DNA from: an uncultured Clostridia bacterium | GTDB lineage: Bacteria > Bacillota > Clostridia > Christensenellales > Borkfalkiaceae | Direction: 5' to 3' | NCBI GenBank assembly: GCA_947629575.1 | Contig: CANREF010000001.1 | Span: forward strand, 1 to 64,000 | DNA: 64,000 nucleotides | Shown here: positions 25,869-34,462 of the stretch, one piece after another | How positions within the stretch are numbered: the first letter of the stretch is position 1 | Layout: every line of letters starts with the position of its first letter | Notes under the pieces: generated by a model | Told to the model about the DNA's origin: nothing | Seen by the model: only the letters and a program-made list of their open reading frames with translations | The model's database searches: none | Made by a program: the position numbers and the translations under genes

Positions 25869-25945
25869 GTAAATCGGCAATACGCCCCGTTTTGCCCGAT
25901 CGAGCAGCCGCTCTGGCGGGCGGCAAGTATTCAAGGAGTACGGAT
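25869..25945 (+). ncRNA. candidate structured 5' leader of rplM (possible r-protein autoregulatory leader)
   Basis: ~77-nt leader between promoter and rplM with GC-rich complementarity (GGGG/CCCC, GCCCG/CGGGC). Confidence 0.3.
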
Positions 25946-26377
25946 ATGAAAACCTACATGGCAAATGCTCAGACGGTTGAGAGAAAGTGGTACGTCGTTG
26001 ACGCGGCGGGCATTCCGCTCGGAAGGCTCGCTTCCGAAGTGGCGTCTGTTTTGCGCGGCAAGAGAAAGCCCACCTTCACCCCCAACGTCGATACGGGCGA
26101 TTTCGTGATCGTCATCAACAGCGACAAAGTTGTTCTCACGGGCAAAAAGCGCGAAGATAAATTTTACCGCTATCATACGGGTTATATCGGCGGGCTCAAA
26201 GAGATCGCCTATGGCAAACTCATGGCCGAGCACAGCGACCTTGCGGTGGTGGAAGCAGTCAAGGGAATGCTTCCCAAGAATTCCTTGGGCAGACAGACCA
26301 TCAAGAAGCTCAGGGTCTACAAGGGTGCGGAGCATAAGCACGAGGCGCAGCAGCCCGAAGAGTTGAAATTATTTTAA
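25946..26377 (+). CDS. rplM: 50S ribosomal protein L13
   Basis: [41 protein letters not shown]. Confidence 0.96.
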   Translation: MKTYMANAQTVERKWYVVDAAGIPLGRLASEVASVLRGKRKPTFTPNVDTGDFVIVINSDKVVLTGKKREDKFYRYHTGYIGGLKEIAYGKLMAEHSDLAVVEAVKGMLPKNSLGRQTIKKLRVYKGAEHKHEAQQPEELKLF

Positions 26378-26395
26378 GGTGTGAGGAGTATTGAA

Positions 26396-26809
26396 ATGGC
26401 GAAAGCGAATTTGAAGAAGAAATTGCAATACTGGGGCACGGGGCGCAGAAAGAGCGCGATCGCCCGCGTCCGTCTCATTCCCTCCGGCAGCGGAGAAATC
26501 ATCATCAACGAAAGAACGCTCGAGGATTATTTCCCGCAGGGCACTACGCAATACATCGTCAAACAGCCCCTCGTCGAGATCGGCGCGGAAGGCAAGTACG
26601 ATATCAGAGTAAACGTTGTGGGCGGCGGTTATACCGGCCAGGCGGGCGCTATCCGCCTCGGGATCGCGAGAGCCCTTCTCGAAGCAGAGCCCGAAACCCG
26701 TCCCGCCCTCAAAAAGGCAGGCTTCCTCACCCGCGACCCGAGGGTCAAGGAAAGGAAGAAGTACGGTCTCAAAAAGGCGCGCAGAGCTCCGCAATTTTCC
26801 AAGAGATAA
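26396..26809 (+). CDS. rpsI: 30S ribosomal protein S9
   Basis: [16 protein letters not shown]...[16 protein letters not shown]. Confidence 0.97.
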   Translation: MAKANLKKKLQYWGTGRRKSAIARVRLIPSGSGEIIINERTLEDYFPQGTTQYIVKQPLVEIGAEGKYDIRVNVVGGGYTGQAGAIRLGIARALLEAEPETRPALKKAGFLTRDPRVKERKKYGLKKARRAPQFSKR

Positions 26810-26821
26810 TTCCAATCGGGA

Positions 26822-26848
26822 AAGAGGTACTTTCGTGCCTCTTTTTTC
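26822..26848 (+). terminator. intrinsic terminator
   Basis: AAGAGGTACtttcGTGCCTCTTTTTTC. Confidence 0.8.
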
Positions 26849-26865
26849 GTTATACCGATCCGTAT

Positions 26866-28794
26866 ATGAAAAACGACCGCCATTTTCTCGAACAGCTTTC
26901 CCTTCGCTTTCCCACCGCGGACGATGCGGCTGCGGAAGTGATCCGGCTTTCTTCGATGCTCGATCTTCCCAAGGGGACAGAGCATTTTATCTCAGACGTT
27001 CACGGGGAAGCAGACCTCTTTCTGCACATTCTGCACAGTGGCTCGGGATCTATTCGCAAGAAGATCGCCGAGGAGCTGGAGGAACTTTCCGAGCAGGAGC
27101 GGCGCGAACTCGCCGCCCTCATTTATTATCCCTCCGAAACCCTTGCCCGCCCGCATACCGCCGCGTGGCGGCTTGGCTCTATTTACAATCTCGTGCGGGT
27201 GAGCCGCCGCCTGTCCTCGAAATATCCGCGGGAGGCCGTCCGCAAACATCTTCCGAAGAAGTATGCGCCGCTCATTGAAGAGCTGCTCACGGAGCGCGAG
27301 GAGGTCAGAGATAAGGAGGCGTATTACCGCGGGATCTTAAATGCGATCGAGGCAACGGGACAGTCGGACGCATTTCTGTCCGCGCTCTCCGTCCTCATCC
27401 GCAGACTTGCCGTAGATCGGATCCACATTCTCGGCGATCTCTATGACCGCGGTCCCGGAGCGCACATGATTTTGGACGCCCTCTCGGGGTTCGACAATGT
27501 GGATATCCAGTGGGGGAATCACGACGTCTGCTGGATCGGTGCGGCGGCGGGCAGCCTCGTTTGCGCCGCGTCGGTGGTTCGAAATTCCATCAAGTACGGA
27601 AATTTTCAGACGTTGGAGACGGGTTACGGGTTGAATCTGCTCCCGCTCGCGCGTTTCGCGCTCGAAGCCTATGCGGACGATCCCTGCGAACGGTTCGCGA
27701 TCACGGGCAACCGCGGCTACAAGCCGTTCGATCCCGACATGGACCGCAAGATGCACAAGGCGATCTCTGTGATCCTGTTCAAGCTCGAGGGTCAGCTCGC
27801 GATGCGCCGCCCCGAGTTTGGGCTGGAAGGCAGGCTCCTTCTCGACAAGCTCGACCTCTCCGCGGGGACAGTGACGATCGACGGCAAAAAATATCCGCTT
27901 GCCGACCGCAACCTTCCCACCGTGGACGCGCGCGATCCGTATCGCCTCTCCCCCGCCGAACAGAAGGTCGCCGAACGTCTGAAAGACAGCTTTTTGTGCA
28001 GCGAAAAGCTGAAACGTCATACCGATTTTCTGCTCTCTCATGGGAGCATGTACGCCGTCTGCAACGGCAATCTGCTCTATCACGGCTGTGTGCCCCTCAC
28101 TGAACAGGGGGAACTGCGCTCCGTGACGCTCGGCGGGAAGAGGCTGCGCGGCAGAGTCCTGTTCGACGCGCTCGACAGCTGGGTGCGCCGCAGCGTCTAT
28201 CTCCCCGAATGCCAAGAGCGGGATTACGCACGGGACGTGATGTGGTTTCTCTGGGCGAGCGAGGCATCCCCGCTCTACGGCAAGGAACGCATGGCGGTGT
28301 TCGAACGGTATTTCGTGGACGATGAGGGGGTCGTGCGCGAGCGGCCCAATCCCTATTACGCGCATCTCGACGACCCCGCAACCGTAGAAGCGATCTTACG
28401 GGAATTCGGGCTCAAGGGCGGACACATCATCAATGGGCATGTTCCTGTGCGCCTCAAAAAGGGGGAACGTCCCGTGCATTGCGGCGGGAAGCTCCTCATG
28501 ATCGACGGCGGGATGTCGGAATCATACCGCTCTGAGACGGGCATCGCGGGGTACACGCTGGTGAGCAATTCTTACGGGCTGCGCCTCGTCGCCCATGCGC
28601 CCTTTCTTTCGCGCGAGGACGCCGTTTCGGGGGAGCGCAGGGAAAACCCCGTCTCCGAAATGGTGGAAGAATACCCCCGCCGCCTTTTGGTGCGGGATAC
28701 CGATGAAGGAAAGCGGATGAGTCTCTGCATCGAGGAGCTTTACGAGCTACTCGACGCATATCGCTCTGGGCTTGTCCGTGAAAAACACAGATAA
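26866..28794 (+). CDS. fbp: fructose-1,6-bisphosphatase class III
   Basis: EHFISDVHGEADLFLHIL, HILGDLYDRGPGAHMILD, IINGHVPV. Confidence 0.92.
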   Translation: MKNDRHFLEQLSLRFPTADDAAAEVIRLSSMLDLPKGTEHFISDVHGEADLFLHILHSGSGSIRKKIAEELEELSEQERRELAALIYYPSETLARPHTAAWRLGSIYNLVRVSRRLSSKYPREAVRKHLPKKYAPLIEELLTEREEVRDKEAYYRGILNAIEATGQSDAFLSALSVLIRRLAVDRIHILGDLYDRGPGAHMILDALSGFDNVDIQWGNHDVCWIGAAAGSLVCAASVVRNSIKYGNFQTLETGYGLNLLPLARFALEAYADDPCERFAITGNRGYKPFDPDMDRKMHKAISVILFKLEGQLAMRRPEFGLEGRLLLDKLDLSAGTVTIDGKKYPLADRNLPTVDARDPYRLSPAEQKVAERLKDSFLCSEKLKRHTDFLLSHGSMYAVCNGNLLYHGCVPLTEQGELRSVTLGGKRLRGRVLFDALDSWVRRSVYLPECQERDYARDVMWFLWASEASPLYGKERMAVFERYFVDDEGVVRERPNPYYAHLDDPATVEAILREFGLKGGHIINGHVPVRLKKGERPVHCGGKLLMIDGGMSESYRSETGIAGYTLVSNSYGLRLVAHAPFLSREDAVSGERRENPVSEMVEEYPRRLLVRDTDEGKRMSLCIEELYELLDAYRSGLVREKHR

Positions 28795-28813
28795 AACCAA
28801 GAAGGGGAAAGAT

Positions 28814-29647
28814 ATGTATTACGAAAAAATCGATCTGTATGAGCATTTCTCCCTGCCGAGGGAAGGGCACGAAGGGGGACGCCTCACCGTGTATTGCCGC
28901 GAACGCTATGGCGATCTTTGTGAAAAGAGCCGCCCCGCGATGCTTGTTCTGCCGGGCGGCGGCTACGAAGTCCTCTCCGCGCGCGAAGAAGAGCCCGTGG
29001 CAATGCGCTTTCTCGCGGCGGGCTTCCAGAGCTTTGTGCTCGAATACTCGGTAAAAACCGCCTATCCCGTCCCCCTCATCGAGGCGGCGATGGCGATGGC
29101 GTTCATCCGCGAACGGGCGGATATGTACGGGATCGACCCGACGAAGGTGGGCGTCGTGGGGTTTTCCGCGGGCGGACATCTTGCGGGAATGCTCTCGACG
29201 CTCTTTAATGACCCGCCCGTCCGTGCGGCGCTCGGGGATCGGCTTGTCCGTCCCGACGCGGCGATCTTGAGCTATGCGGTGCTCTCGACGGGCGTGAATA
29301 CGCACGGCAGCACTGCCTCCGTCATTTCGGGGGGCGACGAGACCCTGCGCGCCGGCCTCTCTCTCGAAAAGCGCGTAACGGCGGACTGTCCGCCCATGTT
29401 CCTCTGGCACACGCTGGAAGACGGCTGCGTGCCCGTGGAAAACTGCCTGCTCTTTGCCGAGGCGTGCAGGAAGGCGGGCGTTCCCTTTGAACTGCACATC
29501 TTCGAAAAGGGCTGGCACGGCGTGAGCGTCGTGAGCCGCGAAACGGAAGTGCAGGAAGAGGCGCTCGCGAAGATCTCCCACCTTGCAATCTGGGCGGACC
29601 TTGCGCTGAGCTGGCTGAAGACGCGCGGATTTGAAGTGCGGATCTAA
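28814..29647 (+). CDS. alpha/beta hydrolase (esterase/xylanase-like)
   Basis: LVLPGGGYEVLSAREEEPVAMRF, VGVVGFSAGGHLAGML. Confidence 0.85.
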   Translation: MYYEKIDLYEHFSLPREGHEGGRLTVYCRERYGDLCEKSRPAMLVLPGGGYEVLSAREEEPVAMRFLAAGFQSFVLEYSVKTAYPVPLIEAAMAMAFIRERADMYGIDPTKVGVVGFSAGGHLAGMLSTLFNDPPVRAALGDRLVRPDAAILSYAVLSTGVNTHGSTASVISGGDETLRAGLSLEKRVTADCPPMFLWHTLEDGCVPVENCLLFAEACRKAGVPFELHIFEKGWHGVSVVSRETEVQEEALAKISHLAIWADLALSWLKTRGFEVRI

Positions 29648-29901
29648 CTCTTTTTGCCGTCCGCCTTGCGCGCTACCGCGTCGTGGCGGGAAAGAAATCC
29701 CTGCAGCGCGTCCGCTCCCGTGCGCCCCTTGGCGGGCTGTGCGCCGTAAGCGGGCGGAGCGAACGCTTCGTCCTGCCCGGGGGTTTTGTTTGCGGCGGCA
29801 GGGGCTGTCGGCTCGGCGGGTTCTTTGTCCGCAGTGAGCGCGGAGAGAGTGTCCAAAAGCTCGAAAATGCCGAATTTTTCCACGAAAAATACCTCACCCA
29901 A
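29644..29901 (-). CDS. small hypothetical protein
   Basis: 85-aa ORF ending GFLSRHDAVARKADGKKS, 4-bp overlap with the convergent esterase gene. Confidence 0.45.
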   Translation of the reverse strand: MGEVFFVEKFGIFELLDTLSALTADKEPAEPTAPAAANKTPGQDEAFAPPAYGAQPAKGRTGADALQGFLSRHDAVARKADGKKS

Positions 29902-30027
29902 TAAAAATTTCGCAAGAAAAACACAAGACGCCGCGGTTTTTGATTGCCAAACGGCGCAATTTAGTATATAATTGGAAGCGTATCGTTAGAACAAGAATTT
30001 TACCCGATACCGATAAGGAAGCTACTT

Positions 30028-32379
30028 ATGCGTAAAATGCTGAAAAAAGTCATGACTGTTTTCACGGCGGGCGTGCTGGCGTGCAGCGCGGCTGCCCTTG
30101 CCGCCTGCGGCTATTCCCAAGACCCGCTCGGCGGGGATTACTCCAAGGGGAGCGTGGTCTCCAACGGCGGATTTGTCGTCGAGAAAGGGGATTACGTCTA
30201 TTTCATCAACGGGGTAGAGGCCGCTACCGCCGACAATACCTATGGCACTCCCGTCAAGGGCGCGCTCATGCGCATCGCGAAGAGCGACGTCGAAGCGGGC
30301 AAGGGAGACGAGGTGGATACCGTCGTCCCTTCCCTCATGGTCTCGGGCGATATCGAGGCGGGCATCTTCATCTACGGAGATCGCGTTTATTACGCCACTC
30401 CCAACAGCGACAAGGATATTTCGGGCAATGTCGCCAACAGCTATCTCGATTTCAAGAGCGCACGGCTTGACGGAACGGACGTAAAGGATTACTTCTACGT
30501 TTCCAACAGCGACATCACTTACCGCTATGTGCAGCCCGAGGAAAACGGCGCAGTGTATCTCCTCTATGTGGACGGGAGCGATCTTCACTCCTATAACACG
30601 GCAGACGGAACGGACACCCTGCTCGTCAAGGGCGCGGGGTCGTACCAGTTCTACAAGGGAAGCGAACAGGACGCCAAGGAAACCCCCTATGTCTACTACA
30701 CGATGACGGTCACGGCGAACATCGACGTGGTCGGAGCGGGCGGAGGACAGGCGAGAGCCTACAATCAGATCTACCGCGTCCGCGCCGACGCGACGAAAGC
30801 GCCCGACGGATATGACTATAATTGGGATCAGGCGTATCTCGACGCGAACGACGGCGTAGAGCCCTATGTCAACCTCGGCGAGATCGTGCTCGACGGGATC
30901 GGCTCTAACTATGAGGATAACCCCACCCGCTTCACGCACGATTTGGAAGAAGGCATCGCGTGGAACAAGCTCTCTCCCATGGGCTATTCCTACGTTCTTC
31001 AATCGTATACCAACGGCGGGATCTACTTCACCCGCAGCAATGCCGAAGGGCAGACCTCTTCCCCCAAGGAAGACGACGGTCTCCTCTATCTCGATGAAAA
31101 CAAGATCACGGGCGAATGGAATTCCATTACCGCAAACATTACAGGGCCTGAAACGATCGCCAAGGACACGACGCGGGCAAGCAGCTCGGCGCTCTATTAC
31201 GACGAGAACGGAAAGCAGTATTATTTGTTCGTGGAAGATTCTTCCATCTTCCGCGCCGAGGCCGGCGTTCTCGAACCCACCCGCCTTGCGATCGGCGTGG
31301 GCAGCGTCTCCCTTTCCCGCATAGACGAGGAGCACCATTTCCTCTATTACACCGTCTCGGGCAGCATCTACCGCATCGTCTATAACGGCACGGAGGAGAA
31401 TTACAAGAACCTCAACGCCGAAGTCGAATATCAACCCACGCAGATCTTGAAGATCTCGCATGCAACGAACGGTTATCCCTTCGAGCTGTTAGACGACACC
31501 CTCTACTTCTGGGATTCGGAATCGCTCGGCGGAACATACAACTATCTGTCCGCGGTCAGCCTCAAAAACGAGAGCGGCACGGCAATGACCAACACCGAGC
31601 TAGCCGATTACAACAAGAAGTATGAAGAAGCCATCGGCGACGACAGCTACTATAAAGAATTGCAGGACGAAGACAGAGACGATCTTGCGGACGCCGTGCG
31701 CTACTACTTCTACGTCGGCAATACCGACCTGTTCGACGCGAACGTGAAGGAAGCCGAGGAGAAGACGGGCAAGCCCGACACCCTCTATTCCGCCGACGAT
31801 ACGGCAGACTTCCGCAAATTCGTCGCGGGCGAGCTGGAAGGGCAGGAAGGCAAGCCGTTGCTCCGTTCCGACTTCATCACCCGCATCGGCAAATGGACGG
31901 ATAACGACAGCGAGACCCTCAAGGAATACTTCCGCACCTCCGTTTTGAAGGTTTACACCGAGCCGACCGCTTCGGAGGAAGAGGAGGAAGGCGGACTTCC
32001 CGCATGGGGCTGGGCGCTCATCGGCATCGCCATAGGGCTTGTCGTGATCGGCGTGGGCGTGCTCATCTACTTCATGCTCCGCGCCCGCAAAGAGAAAGAG
32101 AACGAGCCCGCCGAAGAGAAGGAATTTGTCGACACGACGGACGACCGCGACATCGACGTCTACGCAGAGAACAATACCGAAGCTCCCGCAGAAGAGCCCG
32201 CGGAAGAGCCCGCAGAAGAACCCGCCGAGGAATCGGTCGAAGAGCCCGCGGAAGTTCCTACGGAAGTTCCTACGGAAGCTCCTACGGAAGCTCCTGCCGA
32301 AGAGCCCACCGAAGCTCCTGCGGAAACTCCCGCCGAAGCGCCGACAGACGAAGGCGGCGAGGAAAAGCCTGCCGAGTAA
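30028..32379 (+). CDS. large lipoprotein with C-terminal TM and Pro/Glu/Ala-rich tail
   Basis: Lipobox LAAC, long extracytoplasmic domain, TM WGWALIGIAIGLVVIGVGVLIYFML, EEPA/TEAP repeats; promoter TTGCCA-N17-TATAAT upstream. Confidence 0.85.
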   Translation: MRKMLKKVMTVFTAGVLACSAAALAACGYSQDPLGGDYSKGSVVSNGGFVVEKGDYVYFINGVEAATADNTYGTPVKGALMRIAKSDVEAGKGDEVDTVVPSLMVSGDIEAGIFIYGDRVYYATPNSDKDISGNVANSYLDFKSARLDGTDVKDYFYVSNSDITYRYVQPEENGAVYLLYVDGSDLHSYNTADGTDTLLVKGAGSYQFYKGSEQDAKETPYVYYTMTVTANIDVVGAGGGQARAYNQIYRVRADATKAPDGYDYNWDQAYLDANDGVEPYVNLGEIVLDGIGSNYEDNPTRFTHDLEEGIAWNKLSPMGYSYVLQSYTNGGIYFTRSNAEGQTSSPKEDDGLLYLDENKITGEWNSITANITGPETIAKDTTRASSSALYYDENGKQYYLFVEDSSIFRAEAGVLEPTRLAIGVGSVSLSRIDEEHHFLYYTVSGSIYRIVYNGTEENYKNLNAEVEYQPTQILKISHATNGYPFELLDDTLYFWDSESLGGTYNYLSAVSLKNESGTAMTNTELADYNKKYEEAIGDDSYYKELQDEDRDDLADAVRYYFYVGNTDLFDANVKEAEEKTGKPDTLYSADDTADFRKFVAGELEGQEGKPLLRSDFITRIGKWTDNDSETLKEYFRTSVLKVYTEPTASEEEEEGGLPAWGWALIGIAIGLVVIGVGVLIYFMLRARKEKENEPAEEKEFVDTTDDRDIDVYAENNTEAPAEEPAEEPAEEPAEESVEEPAEVPTEVPTEAPTEAPAEEPTEAPAETPAEAPTDEGGEEKPAE

Positions 32380-32386
32380 AAATTCA

Positions 32387-32411
32387 AACCCGCCCGCGTG
32401 GCGGGTTTTTT
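32387..32411 (+). terminator. intrinsic terminator
   Basis: AACCCGCCcgcgtGGCGGGTTTTTT. Confidence 0.8.
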
Positions 32412-32483
32412 GGTGGAAGAGAAACTTTATGACTTTTTTCGCCAATATTTTTTAACTTTTTTTGAAAAGGCGGGGAAAAACAG

Positions 32484-32512
32484 TTTACAAATGGGAAATT
32501 TCCTAATATAAT
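32484..32512 (+). promoter_or_regulatory. sigma-A promoter with palindrome in spacer
   Basis: TTTACA-N17-TATAAT with GGAAATTTCC centred in the spacer. Confidence 0.65.
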
Positions 32513-32559
32513 TTATTAGCCTATCGCAAGAGGGCGCGAGATGCTATAAGGAGAAAAAT

Positions 32560-33042
32560 ATGGTACGATATACGAAGTGCCCGCGGTGTGAGCTCAATTA
32601 CATCGACGCGGAGAAGCAGGAGTATTGCGACGTCTGTCTCAAGGAGATGAAGGGAATCCGCACGGACGCGGATGAGATCGAAGAAGAGGAAGACGCGGAA
32701 CTTCCCACCGAGCTTTGCCCGATCTGCGGCGAGAACATGATGCGTGCGGGTGAGAAGATGTGCGAAGAGTGCCGTAAACGCGCCGACCTCGAGGAGAAAG
32801 AGCCCGGGCTCGAAGAGGATGACGACGAATGGCGGGAATATCTCGACGACGACACGGACGATCTTGATGAAGACCTCGACATCGGGGAGACCTTCGATGA
32901 GGATGAACCCGAGGAGGAAGAGGAAGAAGAGGAATACGAGAACGAGGAAGAAGATCTCGACTATGTAACAGGCGATGAGATCTACACCCTCGGCGGCGAC
33001 GATGACGACGATGAAGAGGAAGGCGACGAAGACGACTTCTGA
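32560..33042 (+). CDS. zinc-ribbon protein with highly acidic C-terminal tail
   Basis: CPRCELNYIDAEKQEYCDVC, CPICGENMMRAGEKMCEEC, then Asp/Glu-rich tail. Confidence 0.8.
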   Translation: MVRYTKCPRCELNYIDAEKQEYCDVCLKEMKGIRTDADEIEEEEDAELPTELCPICGENMMRAGEKMCEECRKRADLEEKEPGLEEDDDEWREYLDDDTDDLDEDLDIGETFDEDEPEEEEEEEEYENEEEDLDYVTGDEIYTLGGDDDDDEEEGDEDDF

Positions 33043-33053
33043 TCAAAAAAGCA

Positions 33054-33082
33054 AAAACTCCCCGCGGTGCGCGGGGAGTTTT
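33054..33082 (+). terminator. intrinsic terminator
   Basis: AAAACTCCCCGCggtGCGCGGGGAGTTTT. Confidence 0.8.
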
Positions 33083-33099
33083 ATGTGTAAGAGACCTGC

Positions 33100-34100
33100 C
33101 CCCGAGTTACCCCCCCACCACCGCCTACGGCGGAGCCTCCCCCCAGTGGGGGTAGGCCTTAGACCTGCCCCCTTTTTAAGGGGGCGGGTGGCGAGCAAAG
33201 CGAGACAGGTGGGGGTTTGCCCCCTCCTAAGGAGGGGGGTAGGGGGGGGTGGTGTCCTTGGCTTCTGATTTTTCACCACCTCAGTCACTCACGTTGTTCG
33301 TGACAGCTCCCCTACAGGGGCGCCGAGTGCCCACCCCCTTAGTCCCCCTCCAATGGAGGGGGTGGTACGTGCGTCATGCTGAGCCTGGACAAAATACGAA
33401 GTCCGACAAAGCTCTCCCCGAAGCATCTATTGTCCCCGCGAGATTCTTCGAGGACAACTTCTGCGGACTGCGTAATAACAATTCACCTCAGAATGACGCG
33501 GGGGCGGACTTCGTTCCTCGGGATTCTTCGCTTCGCTCAGAATGATGCGGGGGAGTGTCCACACGTCACCCTGAGCCTGTCGAATGGGTGACGATGCGTC
33601 ATGCTGAGCCGTAATGTGTTTACGCAGTCCGACAAAGCTCTCCCCGAAGCATCTATTGTTTCCCGCGAGATTCTTCGAGGACAACTTCTGCGGACTGCGT
33701 AATAACAATTCACCTCAGAATGACGCGGGGGCAGAAAGACGCGGGGGGCGAGTCGTCTCTTGGCTGCCCCTTGAGGGGGAGCTGGCGAGGCGTTAGCCGA
33801 GCCTGAGGGGGTGTCTGTTCATTTGCGTTACACCCCTTCCGTCACGCGCTTTGCGTGTGACACCCACCCCTCAAGGGGTGGGCAAGGGGACTGGTTGTGC
33901 GTCATGCTGAGCCGTGGACAAAATACGCAGTCCGATAAAGCTCTCCCCGAAGCATCTATTGTCCCCGCGAAAAAGGGTGCGGAATGACACCGACACCACA
34001 CCCGCCCCCTGCGGGGGCACCCTCTCCTTGGAGAGGGCTTAAGGCTCCTCCTCAGGAGGAGCTGGCGAGGCGTCAGCCGAGACTGAGGTGGTGTCTTAAA
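33100..34100. repeat. ~1-kb mosaic cluster of at least four intergenic repeat families
   Basis: Fold-back copies at 33371-33500, 33596-33727 and 33899-33988; bipartite element 33760-33890; CTCAGTCAC hairpins; G-rich modules. Confidence 0.85.
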
Positions 34101-34132
34101 ATTTACGCGTAAATGGCGTAAAACAAGAAAGA

Positions 34133-34166
34133 ATACTCCAAAATGGCGTACTCTATAATGGAGTAT
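34133..34166 (+). promoter_or_regulatory. operator/-10 region of the 34165 XRE gene
   Basis: ATACTCCA-N18-TGGAGTAT; TACTC-TATAATG-GAGTA framing the -10. Confidence 0.6.
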
Positions 34167-34380
34167 GTTCGGAGAACGAATCAAAGAATTAAGAATCGAA
34201 AAGAATTGGACGCAGTCGGATCTGGCGGCGCAGATACAATGCAATCAGCAGACGGTTAGCCGTTATGAGCAGGAAAAGATCGATCTCTCCACCGATGTGA
34301 TCATCCGCCTCTGTCATCTCTTCAAGGTGTCGGCGGACTATCTCCTCGGGTTGGAAGACGAGACGGGCGCGAAGATTTAG
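34165..34380 (+). CDS. small XRE-family regulator
   Basis: MFGERIKELRIEKNWTQSDLAAQIQCNQQTVSRYEQ. Confidence 0.88.
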   Translation: MFGERIKELRIEKNWTQSDLAAQIQCNQQTVSRYEQEKIDLSTDVIIRLCHLFKVSADYLLGLEDETGAKI

Positions 34381-34427
34381 CGCAAGATCCTATGAAATGC
34401 AAGCGACAGACAGTAGATGTCTGTCGT

Positions 34428-34460
34428 CTCTATTTTAGGCAAAAACTGTCTAAAATAGAG
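34428..34460 (+). promoter_or_regulatory. operator/-10 region of the 34463 XRE gene
   Basis: CTCTATTTTAG-N11-CTAAAATAGAG perfect inverted repeat including -10 TAAAAT. Confidence 0.6.
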
Positions 34461-34462
34461 GC

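Noticed and set aside
32004-32432. Arg-rich alternative-frame ORFs over the lipoprotein tail
   Set aside because: Frame shadows of the EEPA/TEAP tandem repeat; the in-frame lipoprotein explains the sequence.
33249-33796. Small ORFs (98, 71, 60 aa) within the repeat cluster
   Set aside because: Composed entirely of repeat sequence in different frames; no RBS and no independent conservation expected.
33100-34100. Possible CRISPR array
   Set aside because: Repeats are of several families, variably spaced, palindromic and not separated by uniform unique spacers; no cas genes.
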